The notes under the pieces: model-generated
Seen by the model: only the letters and a program-made list of their open reading frames with translations
What the model was told of the DNA's origin: nothing
Databases searched by the model: none
Part shown: positions 7,558-14,183 of the stretch, one piece after another
How positions within the stretch are numbered: position 1 is the first letter of the stretch
How the letters are laid out: the number at the start of each line of letters is the position of its first letter
Assembly: GCA_026416315.1 (NCBI GenBank)
Contig: JAOAFK010000169.1
Coordinates: 1-14,183, forward strand
Direction: 5' to 3'
DNA: 14,183 bases
Source: Syntrophorhabdaceae bacterium
Lineage (GTDB): Bacteria; Desulfobacterota; Syntrophorhabdia; Syntrophorhabdales; Syntrophorhabdaceae
Made by a program: the position numbers and the translations under genes

Positions 7558-10122
7558 ATGGATAATGAGAGTAAAAATATAAATCATGACCATTCCCAGA
7601 CAAGAAGGATCTTTCTTGTGGATGGTCATTCTTACCTGTATAGGGCTTTTTTTGCAACACCTCATCTTTCCAATTCAGCAGGTTTCCCCACGAATGCCGT
7701 TTACGCCTTTTTGAATATGATTAAAAAGTTAATAAAGACCCATAAACCTGATATTTTTGTCGTTGCCTTTGATTCAAAGGCTCCTTCATTCAGGGAAGAG
7801 ATCTTTAAAGAATATAAGGCACAGAGGCCTACCATGCCGGATAATCTCTCAATCCAGATTCCTTATGCAAAAAAGATCATTGAAGCCTTGGGATATATGA
7901 TAATCGAGAAAGAAGGTTATGAGGCAGACGATATAATAGGAACCATTGTTAAAAGGCTTGAAGGCCTTGATTTCCATATATGGATAGTAACAGGCGATAA
8001 GGATATGATGCAGCTTGTAACAGACAGGGTTTTCATATACGATACCATGAAAAATATAGTCATGGGCGTAAAAGAGGTTGAAGAGAGATTTGGCATTCCT
8101 CCCAGCCGTATGATAGACTTTCTTGCCTTAACAGGGGATACCTCTGATAACATACCCGGGGTTTCTGGAATAGGAGAAAAAACTGCAAGAGAACTGATAG
8201 TTGAATTTGGTTCTCTCGAGGAGATTTATAAAAATATAGATAAAATAAAAAAGGAATCTGTAAAAAAGAAACTCTTGGAAGGAAAAGACAGTGCCTTCAT
8301 GAGTCGTGCCCTGGCCACAATTAAAATGGATTGTCCCATTGATTTCCATATTGATATGTGTAAAGGAAGGGTTGAAAACACAAGTGTCTTGAGAGAAATA
8401 TATAGAGAGCTTGAATTTATGTCATTTCTAAATGAATTAAAATCTGATTATAAAAAGACAGCTGAAATGCAACATGTGGATAACCTTGAGGCACTTAAGG
8501 CTGACACAGTAGGAATTGAGGTTGAAATGTTAGGTAGGGTGGCGCCTCAACTGGAGTTTCAAAGGGTTTCTGTTTCAGATGGTAGAAATCTCTATATCTC
8601 TACAGATAAAAAAGAACTTTTAAAAATCATGGAATCAAAAAGAAAAGTGGTTATTCACAATCTGAAGCCCCTTATTTCTTTGTTAAAAAAGGAGTTTCAT
8701 GATTTTAGATTGAAAGACGATTTTGTAGACAAATTTTTCGATACGATGCTTGCAGCTTATCTTATAAATCCGTTGAAAAAGAGCTACAGACTTTCAGAGG
8801 TGGTTCAAGAACATTTGAATGACAGCGGTTTAGAAGGTGTATCAAGACTGCCTGAATTAAAAGAGACCCTTGAAAATAAAATGAATGAGATGGGCCTTTC
8901 ATGGCTTTTTTATAATATAGAGATGCCCCTCGTGGAAGTGCTTGCAGAGATGGAATTTTATGGTGTAAAGGTGGATAGAAAGATCCTCAACGAACTTTCA
9001 AGGGATTTCGACAGAAGGATAAACAACATTGTAAAAGAGATATACAGTATATCAGGGGTTGAGCCATTCAACATAAATTCACCTCAGCAGTTATCAAAGG
9101 TTCTGTTCGATATTTTGAAGCTCCCTCCCCAGAAAAAGACAAAGACAGGGTTTTCAACAGATACAGAAGTGCTTGAGGCACTATCGGAACTACATCCCTT
9201 ACCAGGAAAGATACTTGAATACAGAACATTGAGTAAATTAAAAAGCACATATATAGATACCTTTCCTGCCCTTATCAACCCCCTAACTGGTAGGGTCCAT
9301 ACATCTTTCAACCAGATGGTGGTTGCAACAGGTAGATTAAGTAGTAGTGACCCCAATCTTCAGAATATACCTGTAAGGGGAGAAGAGGGAAAAAAGATAA
9401 GAGAGGCGTTCATTCCAGAGGATGGTTTTCTTTTACTCTCTTCAGATTATTCACAGATAGAATTGAGGGTCCTTGCCCATCTTTCACAAGACCCCATACT
9501 CATCGATACTTTTTTAAAGGATGAGGACATACACATTAAGGTAGCTCGTGAGGTATTTGGGGTGCCACCTGAACATATAACCTCGGAGATGAGAAGGACA
9601 GCAAAGGTAATAAATTTTGGTATTATTTATGGAATAAGCGGTTTTGGACTTTCAAAAGAGCTCGGCATATCCCCAAGAGAGGCCCAAGATTATATCGATG
9701 CATATCTTATAAAATATAAAGGTGTAAAAGCATATATGGACAGAGTTGTAGATGAGGCAAGAAAAGATGGTTTTGTCAGAACCATCTTTGGAAGAATTAG
9801 ATATATACCAGAGCTTAAAAATTCTGATAATACAATAAGGCAGTTTGGTGAAAGGACAGCCATGAATACCCCCATCCAGGGCACTGCAGCAGATATAATA
9901 AAGATAGCCATGATAAATATCTTTAAAAGGCTGAAGAAAGACAATCTCTCTTCAAGGATTATCATGCAGATTCACGACGAGCTTGTTTTAGAGGTAAAAG
10001 AAGATGAGATCGATAAGGTTGAAAAAATCGTAAAAGATGAAATGGAGTCCGCCACAAAACTGATTGTGCCCCTTAAAGTATCCATAGGTAAAGGAAAAAA
10101 CTGGGCAGAGGCACACAATTAA
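7558..10122 (+). CDS. polA: DNA polymerase I with a probably inactive 3'-5' exonuclease domain
   Basis: This 854-aa enzyme fills gaps and removes RNA primers in replication and repair. The 5'-nuclease domain (about 17-295) has VDGHSYLYRAF, EADD (122-125), TGDKDM (145-150) and GDTSDNIPGVSGIGEKTA (193-210). The polymerase domain has TGRLSSSDPNLQNIP (591-605), motif A DYSQIE (630-635), the O-helix RRTAKVINFGIIYG (679-692) with K683, F687 and Y691, and motif C QIHDELV (804-810). The middle domain (about 300-450) is shorter than in E. coli. Where Klenow has DTE there is E321-V-E323, D424 of NLKYD aligns with leucine in HNLKPL, and the D501 region is missing. Proofreading is therefore probably lost, as in Taq-like enzymes. 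The ATG lies 8 bases after the decarboxylase stop, with AAAAGG just ahead. Confidence 0.96.
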   Translation: MDNESKNINHDHSQTRRIFLVDGHSYLYRAFFATPHLSNSAGFPTNAVYAFLNMIKKLIKTHKPDIFVVAFDSKAPSFREEIFKEYKAQRPTMPDNLSIQIPYAKKIIEALGYMIIEKEGYEADDIIGTIVKRLEGLDFHIWIVTGDKDMMQLVTDRVFIYDTMKNIVMGVKEVEERFGIPPSRMIDFLALTGDTSDNIPGVSGIGEKTARELIVEFGSLEEIYKNIDKIKKESVKKKLLEGKDSAFMSRALATIKMDCPIDFHIDMCKGRVENTSVLREIYRELEFMSFLNELKSDYKKTAEMQHVDNLEALKADTVGIEVEMLGRVAPQLEFQRVSVSDGRNLYISTDKKELLKIMESKRKVVIHNLKPLISLLKKEFHDFRLKDDFVDKFFDTMLAAYLINPLKKSYRLSEVVQEHLNDSGLEGVSRLPELKETLENKMNEMGLSWLFYNIEMPLVEVLAEMEFYGVKVDRKILNELSRDFDRRINNIVKEIYSISGVEPFNINSPQQLSKVLFDILKLPPQKKTKTGFSTDTEVLEALSELHPLPGKILEYRTLSKLKSTYIDTFPALINPLTGRVHTSFNQMVVATGRLSSSDPNLQNIPVRGEEGKKIREAFIPEDGFLLLSSDYSQIELRVLAHLSQDPILIDTFLKDEDIHIKVAREVFGVPPEHITSEMRRTAKVINFGIIYGISGFGLSKELGISPREAQDYIDAYLIKYKGVKAYMDRVVDEARKDGFVRTIFGRIRYIPELKNSDNTIRQFGERTAMNTPIQGTAADIIKIAMINIFKRLKKDNLSSRIIMQIHDELVLEVKEDEIDKVEKIVKDEMESATKLIVPLKVSIGKGKNWAEAHN

Positions 10123-10153
10123 AAAACCTTTATAAGCTGTTAAAAATTAGAAA

Positions 10154-10172
10154 AGAAATCTTCGAGATTTTT
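10154..10172. terminator. bidirectional terminator hairpin between convergent genes
   Basis: A perfect 6-base stem AAATCT (10156-10161) / AGATTT (10165-10170) encloses the 3-base loop TCG, extendable by a G-T and an A-T pair. It is followed by T-rich sequence on the plus strand and by CTTTTC...ATTTTT on the minus strand. It sits between polA and the convergent cytochrome operon and overlaps the last gene's stop codon. The stem is AT-rich, hence moderate confidence. Confidence 0.6.
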
Positions 10173-12033
10173 ATCCAAAAAAGAATGTCCAGAGAAGTAC
10201 CAGAGTAAATATTAAACCGAGCCATAGACTTGCATGACCAAACATGGATGAGATAATCTTCAATGAAATACTCGGGTGTTTGACCTTTAAGGTTTCTATG
10301 CGGCCTTCCTTTAAAAGTCTTTCATACTCAAGCCTGCGGTTCTTCCACATCTCCTCAAGCTTATATCTGCCTGTAAAAATAATGGGATCCATGGGAAACT
10401 TTGTAGGAATAAGGTGGGTATTGAAAAAGTGCACTGTAAAGATAAAAAGGGCAGCAAGGAGTGCCTCTTCAGAATGGAAGATGCTCGCTATATTAAATAC
10501 CCAACCGGGATATATATATGAAGCAAGTTCAGGCGCCCAGAGGGTTATGCCTGAACCACCTATTATGAACATGCCCCAGAATACGGCAAGAAAGTCGAAC
10601 TTTTCCCAGTAAGTCCATCTGTCAAAATGGGGATAATCTCCTTTATTGAAAAACCATTTTACCATGGCCTTAAACTGTTGCCAGTCTTTTTTATTTGGCA
10701 TAAGAGAATCAGGACCAAAAAGCCTTTCCTTCCAGCCTTCTCTGTTTTTCTTTTCGAAACCATTAGGAAAAACAAATTTTATACACCTCCAAAGGGTAAT
10801 GAGAAATAGGGCAATGAGAATCAGGGCAGCTATTCTATGGTATAAGCCTGCATTGTGAGCACCACCCATGGCCTTTATCAAGACTTTTGCCCATGGCGCA
10901 TTGTGATATTTAATGGGAAACCCTGTTATTACAAGGCCAAAGAAAGATATGACAAGAAATACATGCATGACCCTATCCTGAATGGAAAACCTCTTTATTT
11001 CCTGATTTGCCTCTTGGTGATTTAAGGGTGTTTCAAGCTTTATCCCTAATGCCTCGAGCCTATGTTTTTCCCAGTATACCTTTCTCCACCATAGCAACGT
11101 ATGGGTCCAGTAAAATGCAAATGTGATAAGCAGGAGCCCTACCATAAATACAAAGCTTGCATATAAAATCGGATATTTCTTTCTGTCCCTATAGTCAGGA
11201 TGTGCCTTATATTCAGCAAACCTTGGATGGATTTTTGGATGACACCTTTCGCAGTTTTTTGCAAGGTTTTTTGGATTTATGGTGGAATCAGGGTGTTCTT
11301 TAGGGAGTATATTATGAGTCGTATGACAGTCAGCACAACCTGCCACACTTGTAGGATAACCTAAGTCCTGAACCTTGCCGTGATATGTTTCTTCATAGTA
11401 CTTCACAGTGTCAGGTGATAGATTATTTCTTCTCATCATCTCATAATTGGAATGGCATGATTTACATGCCTTATTGTAGAATTCCCTTGCCTCAAGGATG
11501 TATTTATCTGTGGAGGTGTGGTATGCCTTGGTGTCGTGTAGGCCATGACAGTCACTGCATGTTGCTGAATCCTTATTTCCTTTCATGACAGATGCACCAT
11601 GGCCTGAAGCAGCATATTCTTCATTGGGATGGCACCTTATGCAGTTCTTTGCTATGGCAATTTTTATCTGTTCTTTTTGAGGCTTTAGGCCATGTATCTC
11701 ATAATGACAGTCATAGCACCTAAAATCTTCATAAAGATAATGGAAGCTATTATTGTATACCTTCTCTATCTCTCCATGGCATTTTCCACATGAAATAAGT
11801 CTTAAACCTTCTTTTTTTCTGATGTGTCTGTCAAGACTCTTTATAGGCTCATGGCAGCCTGTGCAGCCAATGTTTCCATGCACCGATTCACGAAAGAGTG
11901 TTGTGAATCTCCTTTCCCTATGACAGTCGGTGCATGCAACCTTTGTCATCCCATAAGACATATCCCCTATAAAAAATGAATTGATTAATAGCATAAAAAA
12001 CAAAAAAAGACCTTTTCTCTTTAACACGGTCAT
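10171..12033 (-). CDS. CbcL-like fusion: nine-haem periplasmic cytochrome c plus six-helix cytochrome b membrane domain
   Basis: This 620-aa protein is predicted to pass electrons between the quinone pool and periplasmic cytochromes. After a signal segment (about 1-28, KRK then a hydrophobic run), nine CxxCH c-haem sites occur at C34, C57, C82, C106, C131, C159, C190, C233 and C261. Six membrane helices follow, near 287-312, 353-375, 397-421, 480-505, 518-542 and 597-619. Histidines H357, H399, H520, H535 and H540, in or beside these helices, could bind two b-haems. A nonahaem domain joined to a HydB-like six-helix b-type domain is the layout of Geobacter CbcL, a menaquinol oxidase for low-potential iron respiration. 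Orthology is not shown; other b/c fusions of sulfur or nitrogen respiration are possible. Its ATG overlaps the upstream rhodanese stop (ATGA), so the two are coupled. Confidence 0.88.
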   Translation of the reverse strand: MTVLKRKGLFLFFMLLINSFFIGDMSYGMTKVACTDCHRERRFTTLFRESVHGNIGCTGCHEPIKSLDRHIRKKEGLRLISCGKCHGEIEKVYNNSFHYLYEDFRCYDCHYEIHGLKPQKEQIKIAIAKNCIRCHPNEEYAASGHGASVMKGNKDSATCSDCHGLHDTKAYHTSTDKYILEAREFYNKACKSCHSNYEMMRRNNLSPDTVKYYEETYHGKVQDLGYPTSVAGCADCHTTHNILPKEHPDSTINPKNLAKNCERCHPKIHPRFAEYKAHPDYRDRKKYPILYASFVFMVGLLLITFAFYWTHTLLWWRKVYWEKHRLEALGIKLETPLNHQEANQEIKRFSIQDRVMHVFLVISFFGLVITGFPIKYHNAPWAKVLIKAMGGAHNAGLYHRIAALILIALFLITLWRCIKFVFPNGFEKKNREGWKERLFGPDSLMPNKKDWQQFKAMVKWFFNKGDYPHFDRWTYWEKFDFLAVFWGMFIIGGSGITLWAPELASYIYPGWVFNIASIFHSEEALLAALFIFTVHFFNTHLIPTKFPMDPIIFTGRYKLEEMWKNRRLEYERLLKEGRIETLKVKHPSISLKIISSMFGHASLWLGLIFTLVLLWTFFFG

Positions 12034-12758
12034 CTCTTCTGTTTTTTTCCTCTTTCTATTTCTTTCATGCCCCCAAACAAGCGGGTAACATCTCTAATGC
12101 CGTTATTGATAAGATAACAGCATACAAGAAAAGACCTCTTTCCCGTTTCATCCACCACAAGGACAGATCTATCTTTAGGGATCTCCTTTATTCTTCTATG
12201 TAAGACATACAGGGGTATATTTACAGCACCTTCTAAGTGTCCTTTTTTGAATAGATGCTCTGATCTCACATCTAAAATAAACAGATTTTTTTTCTGTTTT
12301 TTAAACTCTTCAAGTTTATTGAACTTTATAGATTCTACAGGCTGTCTTCTTATCCTAATTATGGATTCTATCTCAAACCCCGCCCTCTTCCATGCAGGAA
12401 GCCCACCATCGAGGATATATAAATTTTCATATCCCATTGTTTTTGCCACATTATGGGTTTCGCCTGCCCTTAAACACTCATCAGATTCGCAGTAGAATAT
12501 GATATGTTGGGTCTTGTCCTTTAACAGTTGAGGCGATCTTTTTTCAAACTCTTCAAGGGAAATGCATAAGGATCCAGGGATTCTATGGTCCATGCATTCA
12601 AGATAACTCATAGTGTCCACAAAGACCGCTCCTTTTTCTTTTACAAGGTTTTTTGCTGTTAATGGGTCTATATACCTTTGGGAAGATACTTTTTCTGAAG
12701 CAAAACTAAAAAATGTCAAAGTGAAAAAAAATAAAAAAATCAGTTGAAGTCTTCTCAT
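12030..12758 (-). CDS. exported tandem-rhodanese sulfurtransferase-like protein
   Basis: This 242-aa protein has a signal peptide (MRRLQ, a hydrophobic run of about 12 residues, likely cleavage near A20) and two rhodanese domains. Domain 1 (about 28-130) carries a potential persulfide-forming cysteine C90 in YCESDECLRAGE, plus HRIPGSLCI and LDGGLPAW. Domain 2 (about 145-235) has a normal fold motif, DVRSEHLFKKGHLEGAVNIP (163-182), but D203 replaces the catalytic cysteine in VVDETGKRS. Only the first half is therefore likely to transfer sulfur. In classical tandem rhodaneses the C-terminal domain is the active one, so this arrangement is reversed. It sits between two multihaem cytochrome genes: 10 bases after the 11-haem gene, with AAGGTGA overlapping that gene's stop as ribosome site, and overlapping the next by 4 bases. 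A periplasmic role with sulfane sulfur is inferred. Confidence 0.88.
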   Translation of the reverse strand: MRRLQLIFLFFFTLTFFSFASEKVSSQRYIDPLTAKNLVKEKGAVFVDTMSYLECMDHRIPGSLCISLEEFEKRSPQLLKDKTQHIIFYCESDECLRAGETHNVAKTMGYENLYILDGGLPAWKRAGFEIESIIRIRRQPVESIKFNKLEEFKKQKKNLFILDVRSEHLFKKGHLEGAVNIPLYVLHRRIKEIPKDRSVLVVDETGKRSFLVCCYLINNGIRDVTRLFGGMKEIERGKKQKR

Positions 12759-12768
12759 GGTCTTTTAA

Positions 12769-13986
12769 TCACCTTATATCCATTGGTCCCATTTTAAAAA
12801 TCAACCCTTTATTTGCCTTTGAGCCGTCTTTTTTAAGGTCTTTCTCTGTTAAAAAACCTTTTTTTGATATATGGCATATATCACAGGAGCGGGTCCTTTC
12901 TGTAGTCTTTTGGATGTTATGGACAAAGGCCTCTCTGAAATCGGCCTCTCTATCGAACCCCTCCATTTTAATACCATAACCTTTAAATATTTCTCTATGG
13001 ATGGGAATTGCCCTCAAAACCGTTATAGTTCTCTTGTCTTGGGGGTTTATTCCCATATAGAAACCCTTTTTTATATAAAATCCTTTATCAATATGGCAGT
13101 TAAAACAGTTATTATATTGAGTTCCTCCATGGCAACTGTAACAGCTTAGCCTTCCTTCATGCTTTGTGTGGGCAAGGTTTGCTATAGGTGTTGTCTTTCT
13201 TTTTATATCATGACAGTTTTTGCATTTTGGCCTGCCCTTTACCTCATCTTTAGACCTATATATATTACCATCACCATGGAAACTATCTTTTTTATGGCAG
13301 TCAACACATTTCATGCCCTTTTCTCTGTGGATATCTGATTTTCCGTTTATCTTTCCTACCCATTCAGAGTAAACACTGTGGAAATGACATATGCCACATG
13401 TCTTATCCTCAATGTATTTTATAAACTTATGCTTATCAATGAGGCCTGATTCTGCCTTATTTATTTTTGGAGAACTTACGTGGCAATCACCACATGTGGC
13501 ATGACAGATTTTACACGAGTTGGGATATACCTTTTCCTTGAATGTCTTTTTCTCTCCTTCTGATAGTCTCTTTGAAGTTTTTTCCAATAAACCTGTTGCA
13601 GTATAATGGAGTGAGTCTTTGAATTTTTTTACAATATCGTCATGGCAGTCACTACATGCCTTTAAATCAGAAGAAGGCTTTTTTACAATGCCTATATGGG
13701 CATTTTCAATCTCCATTGTTGTAGGGTTCCCTTTATGACAAATGGAACATCCCTGTGAAAAATGGATATCATTATTAACAATGTCCTTATCCACCAGTAA
13801 ACGTCTATAATAGCTTTCAGGTCTTATCACTTCTTTACCTGGGCTTTGACTTTTTTTCTCCTGAATTTTTGTAAGTACTTTTAAGGCCGTTTCGCTGCAA
13901 TGACATAATATGCAAGTCTCATTGTTAGCATGGCCAGTTGATGGAACTAAAAGAAAAAAAAATATGAGGTAAGAAAGATAATACAT
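12769..13986 (-). CDS. exported 11-haem c-type cytochrome
   Basis: This 405-aa protein starts with a hydrophobic export signal (about 1-20, ending STGHA) and carries eleven CxxCH sites at C25, C80, C111, C158, C165, C197, C227, C255, C282, C294 and C368. The fourth and fifth are nearly fused (CKICHATCGDCH, 158-169). An extra cysteine follows the first site (CHC). There are no later membrane helices and no lipobox, so a soluble periplasmic electron carrier or terminal reductase is likely. As first gene of the operon it is the natural partner of the quinol-side fusion protein. I do not recognise a named family. The signal has no basic residue before its hydrophobic core, and no Shine-Dalgarno precedes the ATG, yet a stop lies five codons upstream in frame and no other start is available. 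Confidence 0.87.
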   Translation of the reverse strand: MYYLSYLIFFFLLVPSTGHANNETCILCHCSETALKVLTKIQEKKSQSPGKEVIRPESYYRRLLVDKDIVNNDIHFSQGCSICHKGNPTTMEIENAHIGIVKKPSSDLKACSDCHDDIVKKFKDSLHYTATGLLEKTSKRLSEGEKKTFKEKVYPNSCKICHATCGDCHVSSPKINKAESGLIDKHKFIKYIEDKTCGICHFHSVYSEWVGKINGKSDIHREKGMKCVDCHKKDSFHGDGNIYRSKDEVKGRPKCKNCHDIKRKTTPIANLAHTKHEGRLSCYSCHGGTQYNNCFNCHIDKGFYIKKGFYMGINPQDKRTITVLRAIPIHREIFKGYGIKMEGFDREADFREAFVHNIQKTTERTRSCDICHISKKGFLTEKDLKKDGSKANKGLIFKMGPMDIR

Positions 13987-13998
13987 GAGATGAGATTT

Positions 13999-14027
13999 TT
14001 ATTAGCAAATAAAAAAAAAACTGTCAA
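13999..14027 (-). promoter_or_regulatory. promoter of the cytochrome-rhodanese operon
   Basis: On the minus strand a perfect TTGACA (14027-14022) is followed, after exactly 17 bases, by TAATAA (14004-13999). A TGC directly before it gives an extended -10. The spacer contains ten consecutive A/T pairs (14011-14020). The expected transcription start would be only about six bases before the ATG, giving an almost leaderless message. Confidence 0.6.
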
Positions 14028-14060
14028 GGTAAACTATTCTTCGTGTTATTTCAAAATGAT

Positions 14061-14097
14061 AATGTCCTATCCATGCAATTTAGAAATGTCCTATCCA
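14061..14097. repeat. pair of 13-base direct repeats at the insertion-sequence end
   Basis: AATGTCCTATCCA occurs perfectly at 14061-14073 and again at 14085-14097, 24 bases apart start to start, so on nearly the same helical face after two turns. The repeats lie just before a transposase-like start. Such paired sites at an element end are plausible transposase binding sites; this is inference. Confidence 0.75.
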
Positions 14098-14140
14098 CAG
14101 ATGCTATACTGCTTCTTTGTTCATTTAAGGAGGAAGCATT

Positions 14141-14183
14141 ATGGCAGGAAAGGACACTATCATCACAATGAAAAAGAGAGATC
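14141..14183 (+). CDS. transposase, N-terminal fragment cut by the window end
   Basis: Fourteen codons are visible, reading MAGKDTIITMKKRD. A strong ribosome site, AAGGAGGA (14127-14134), sits 6 bases before the ATG. The opening, a short polar lead followed by a second methionine and a basic K-K-R-D stretch, resembles the start of ISNCY-type transposases, which commonly read M-S-x-[RK]-E-L after such a lead. This resemblance is from memory and the visible part is too short to prove it. The gene runs away from the cytochrome operon. If the repeats are not transposon ends, another gene type remains possible. Confidence 0.5.
   Translation, partial: MAGKDTIITMKKRD

Larger units (their letters stand above)
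14061..14183 (+). mobile_element. left end of a probable insertion sequence, running out of the window
   Basis: The segment joins the direct repeats to a transposase-like reading frame on the plus strand. The exact outer boundary is not fixed, because the opposite end and any target duplication lie outside the window; it could begin a few bases before 14061. It is inserted, or at least abuts, about 35 bases upstream of the cytochrome operon's -35 element. Confidence 0.55.

Noticed and set aside
1..14183. CRISPR arrays, tRNA or rRNA genes, riboswitches
   Set aside because: No regularly spaced repeats, cloverleaf or conserved rRNA segments were seen, and the only non-coding stretches are short.

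Overview
The window is a 14.2-kb piece of a low-GC, Gram-negative-looking bacterial chromosome. Arginine codons are mostly AGA/AGG. The genes combine ordinary housekeeping functions with a lipoprotein-free multihaem cytochrome operon, an Lrp/AsnC-type sirohaem decarboxylase subunit and a PolA with a decayed proofreading site. That mix is typical of anaerobic Desulfobacterota or Nitrospirota, but the assignment is inference from gene content and I cannot name a genus.

Bases 94-10122 are one long run of ten plus-strand genes with gaps of at most 60 bases. They are purE; a P1-family (DmpA/NylC-like) self-processing peptidase; a Sir2 NAD-dependent deacetylase; a mannose-1-phosphate guanylyltransferase; a ComM/YifB AAA+ ATPase starting at TTG; a 101-aa stand-alone domain like the one that precedes HD-GYP modules; an HDOD/HD-domain signalling protein overlapping it by 17 bases; a degenerate receiver-GGDEF protein; a sirohaem decarboxylase (AhbA/AhbB-type) subunit; and polA. 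Tight spacing suggests co-transcription over long stretches, with a possible internal promoter in the 60-base gap before the signalling genes. The functions are mixed: purine synthesis, deacylation, sugar-nucleotide supply, DNA uptake or repair, c-di-GMP-type signalling and haem synthesis.

Bases 10171-13986 hold a convergent minus-strand operon of three genes, separated from polA by a hairpin that can terminate both strands. In transcription order it encodes an exported 11-haem c-type cytochrome, an exported tandem-rhodanese protein, and a fusion of a 9-haem periplasmic domain to a six-helix di-haem-b-type membrane domain. The last has the architecture of the Geobacter quinol oxidoreductase CbcL. 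The rhodanese and fusion genes overlap by ATGA. Together they look like a quinol-to-periplasm electron-transfer module of 20 c-type haems with a sulfur-transfer protein built in. This is the most interesting system in the window.

Bases 13987-14183 hold the promoter of that operon (TTGACA, 17-base spacer containing ten A/T pairs, extended -10). Next to it is the left end of what looks like an insertion sequence: two 13-base direct repeats, a strong ribosome binding site and the first 14 codons of a probable transposase reading out of the window.
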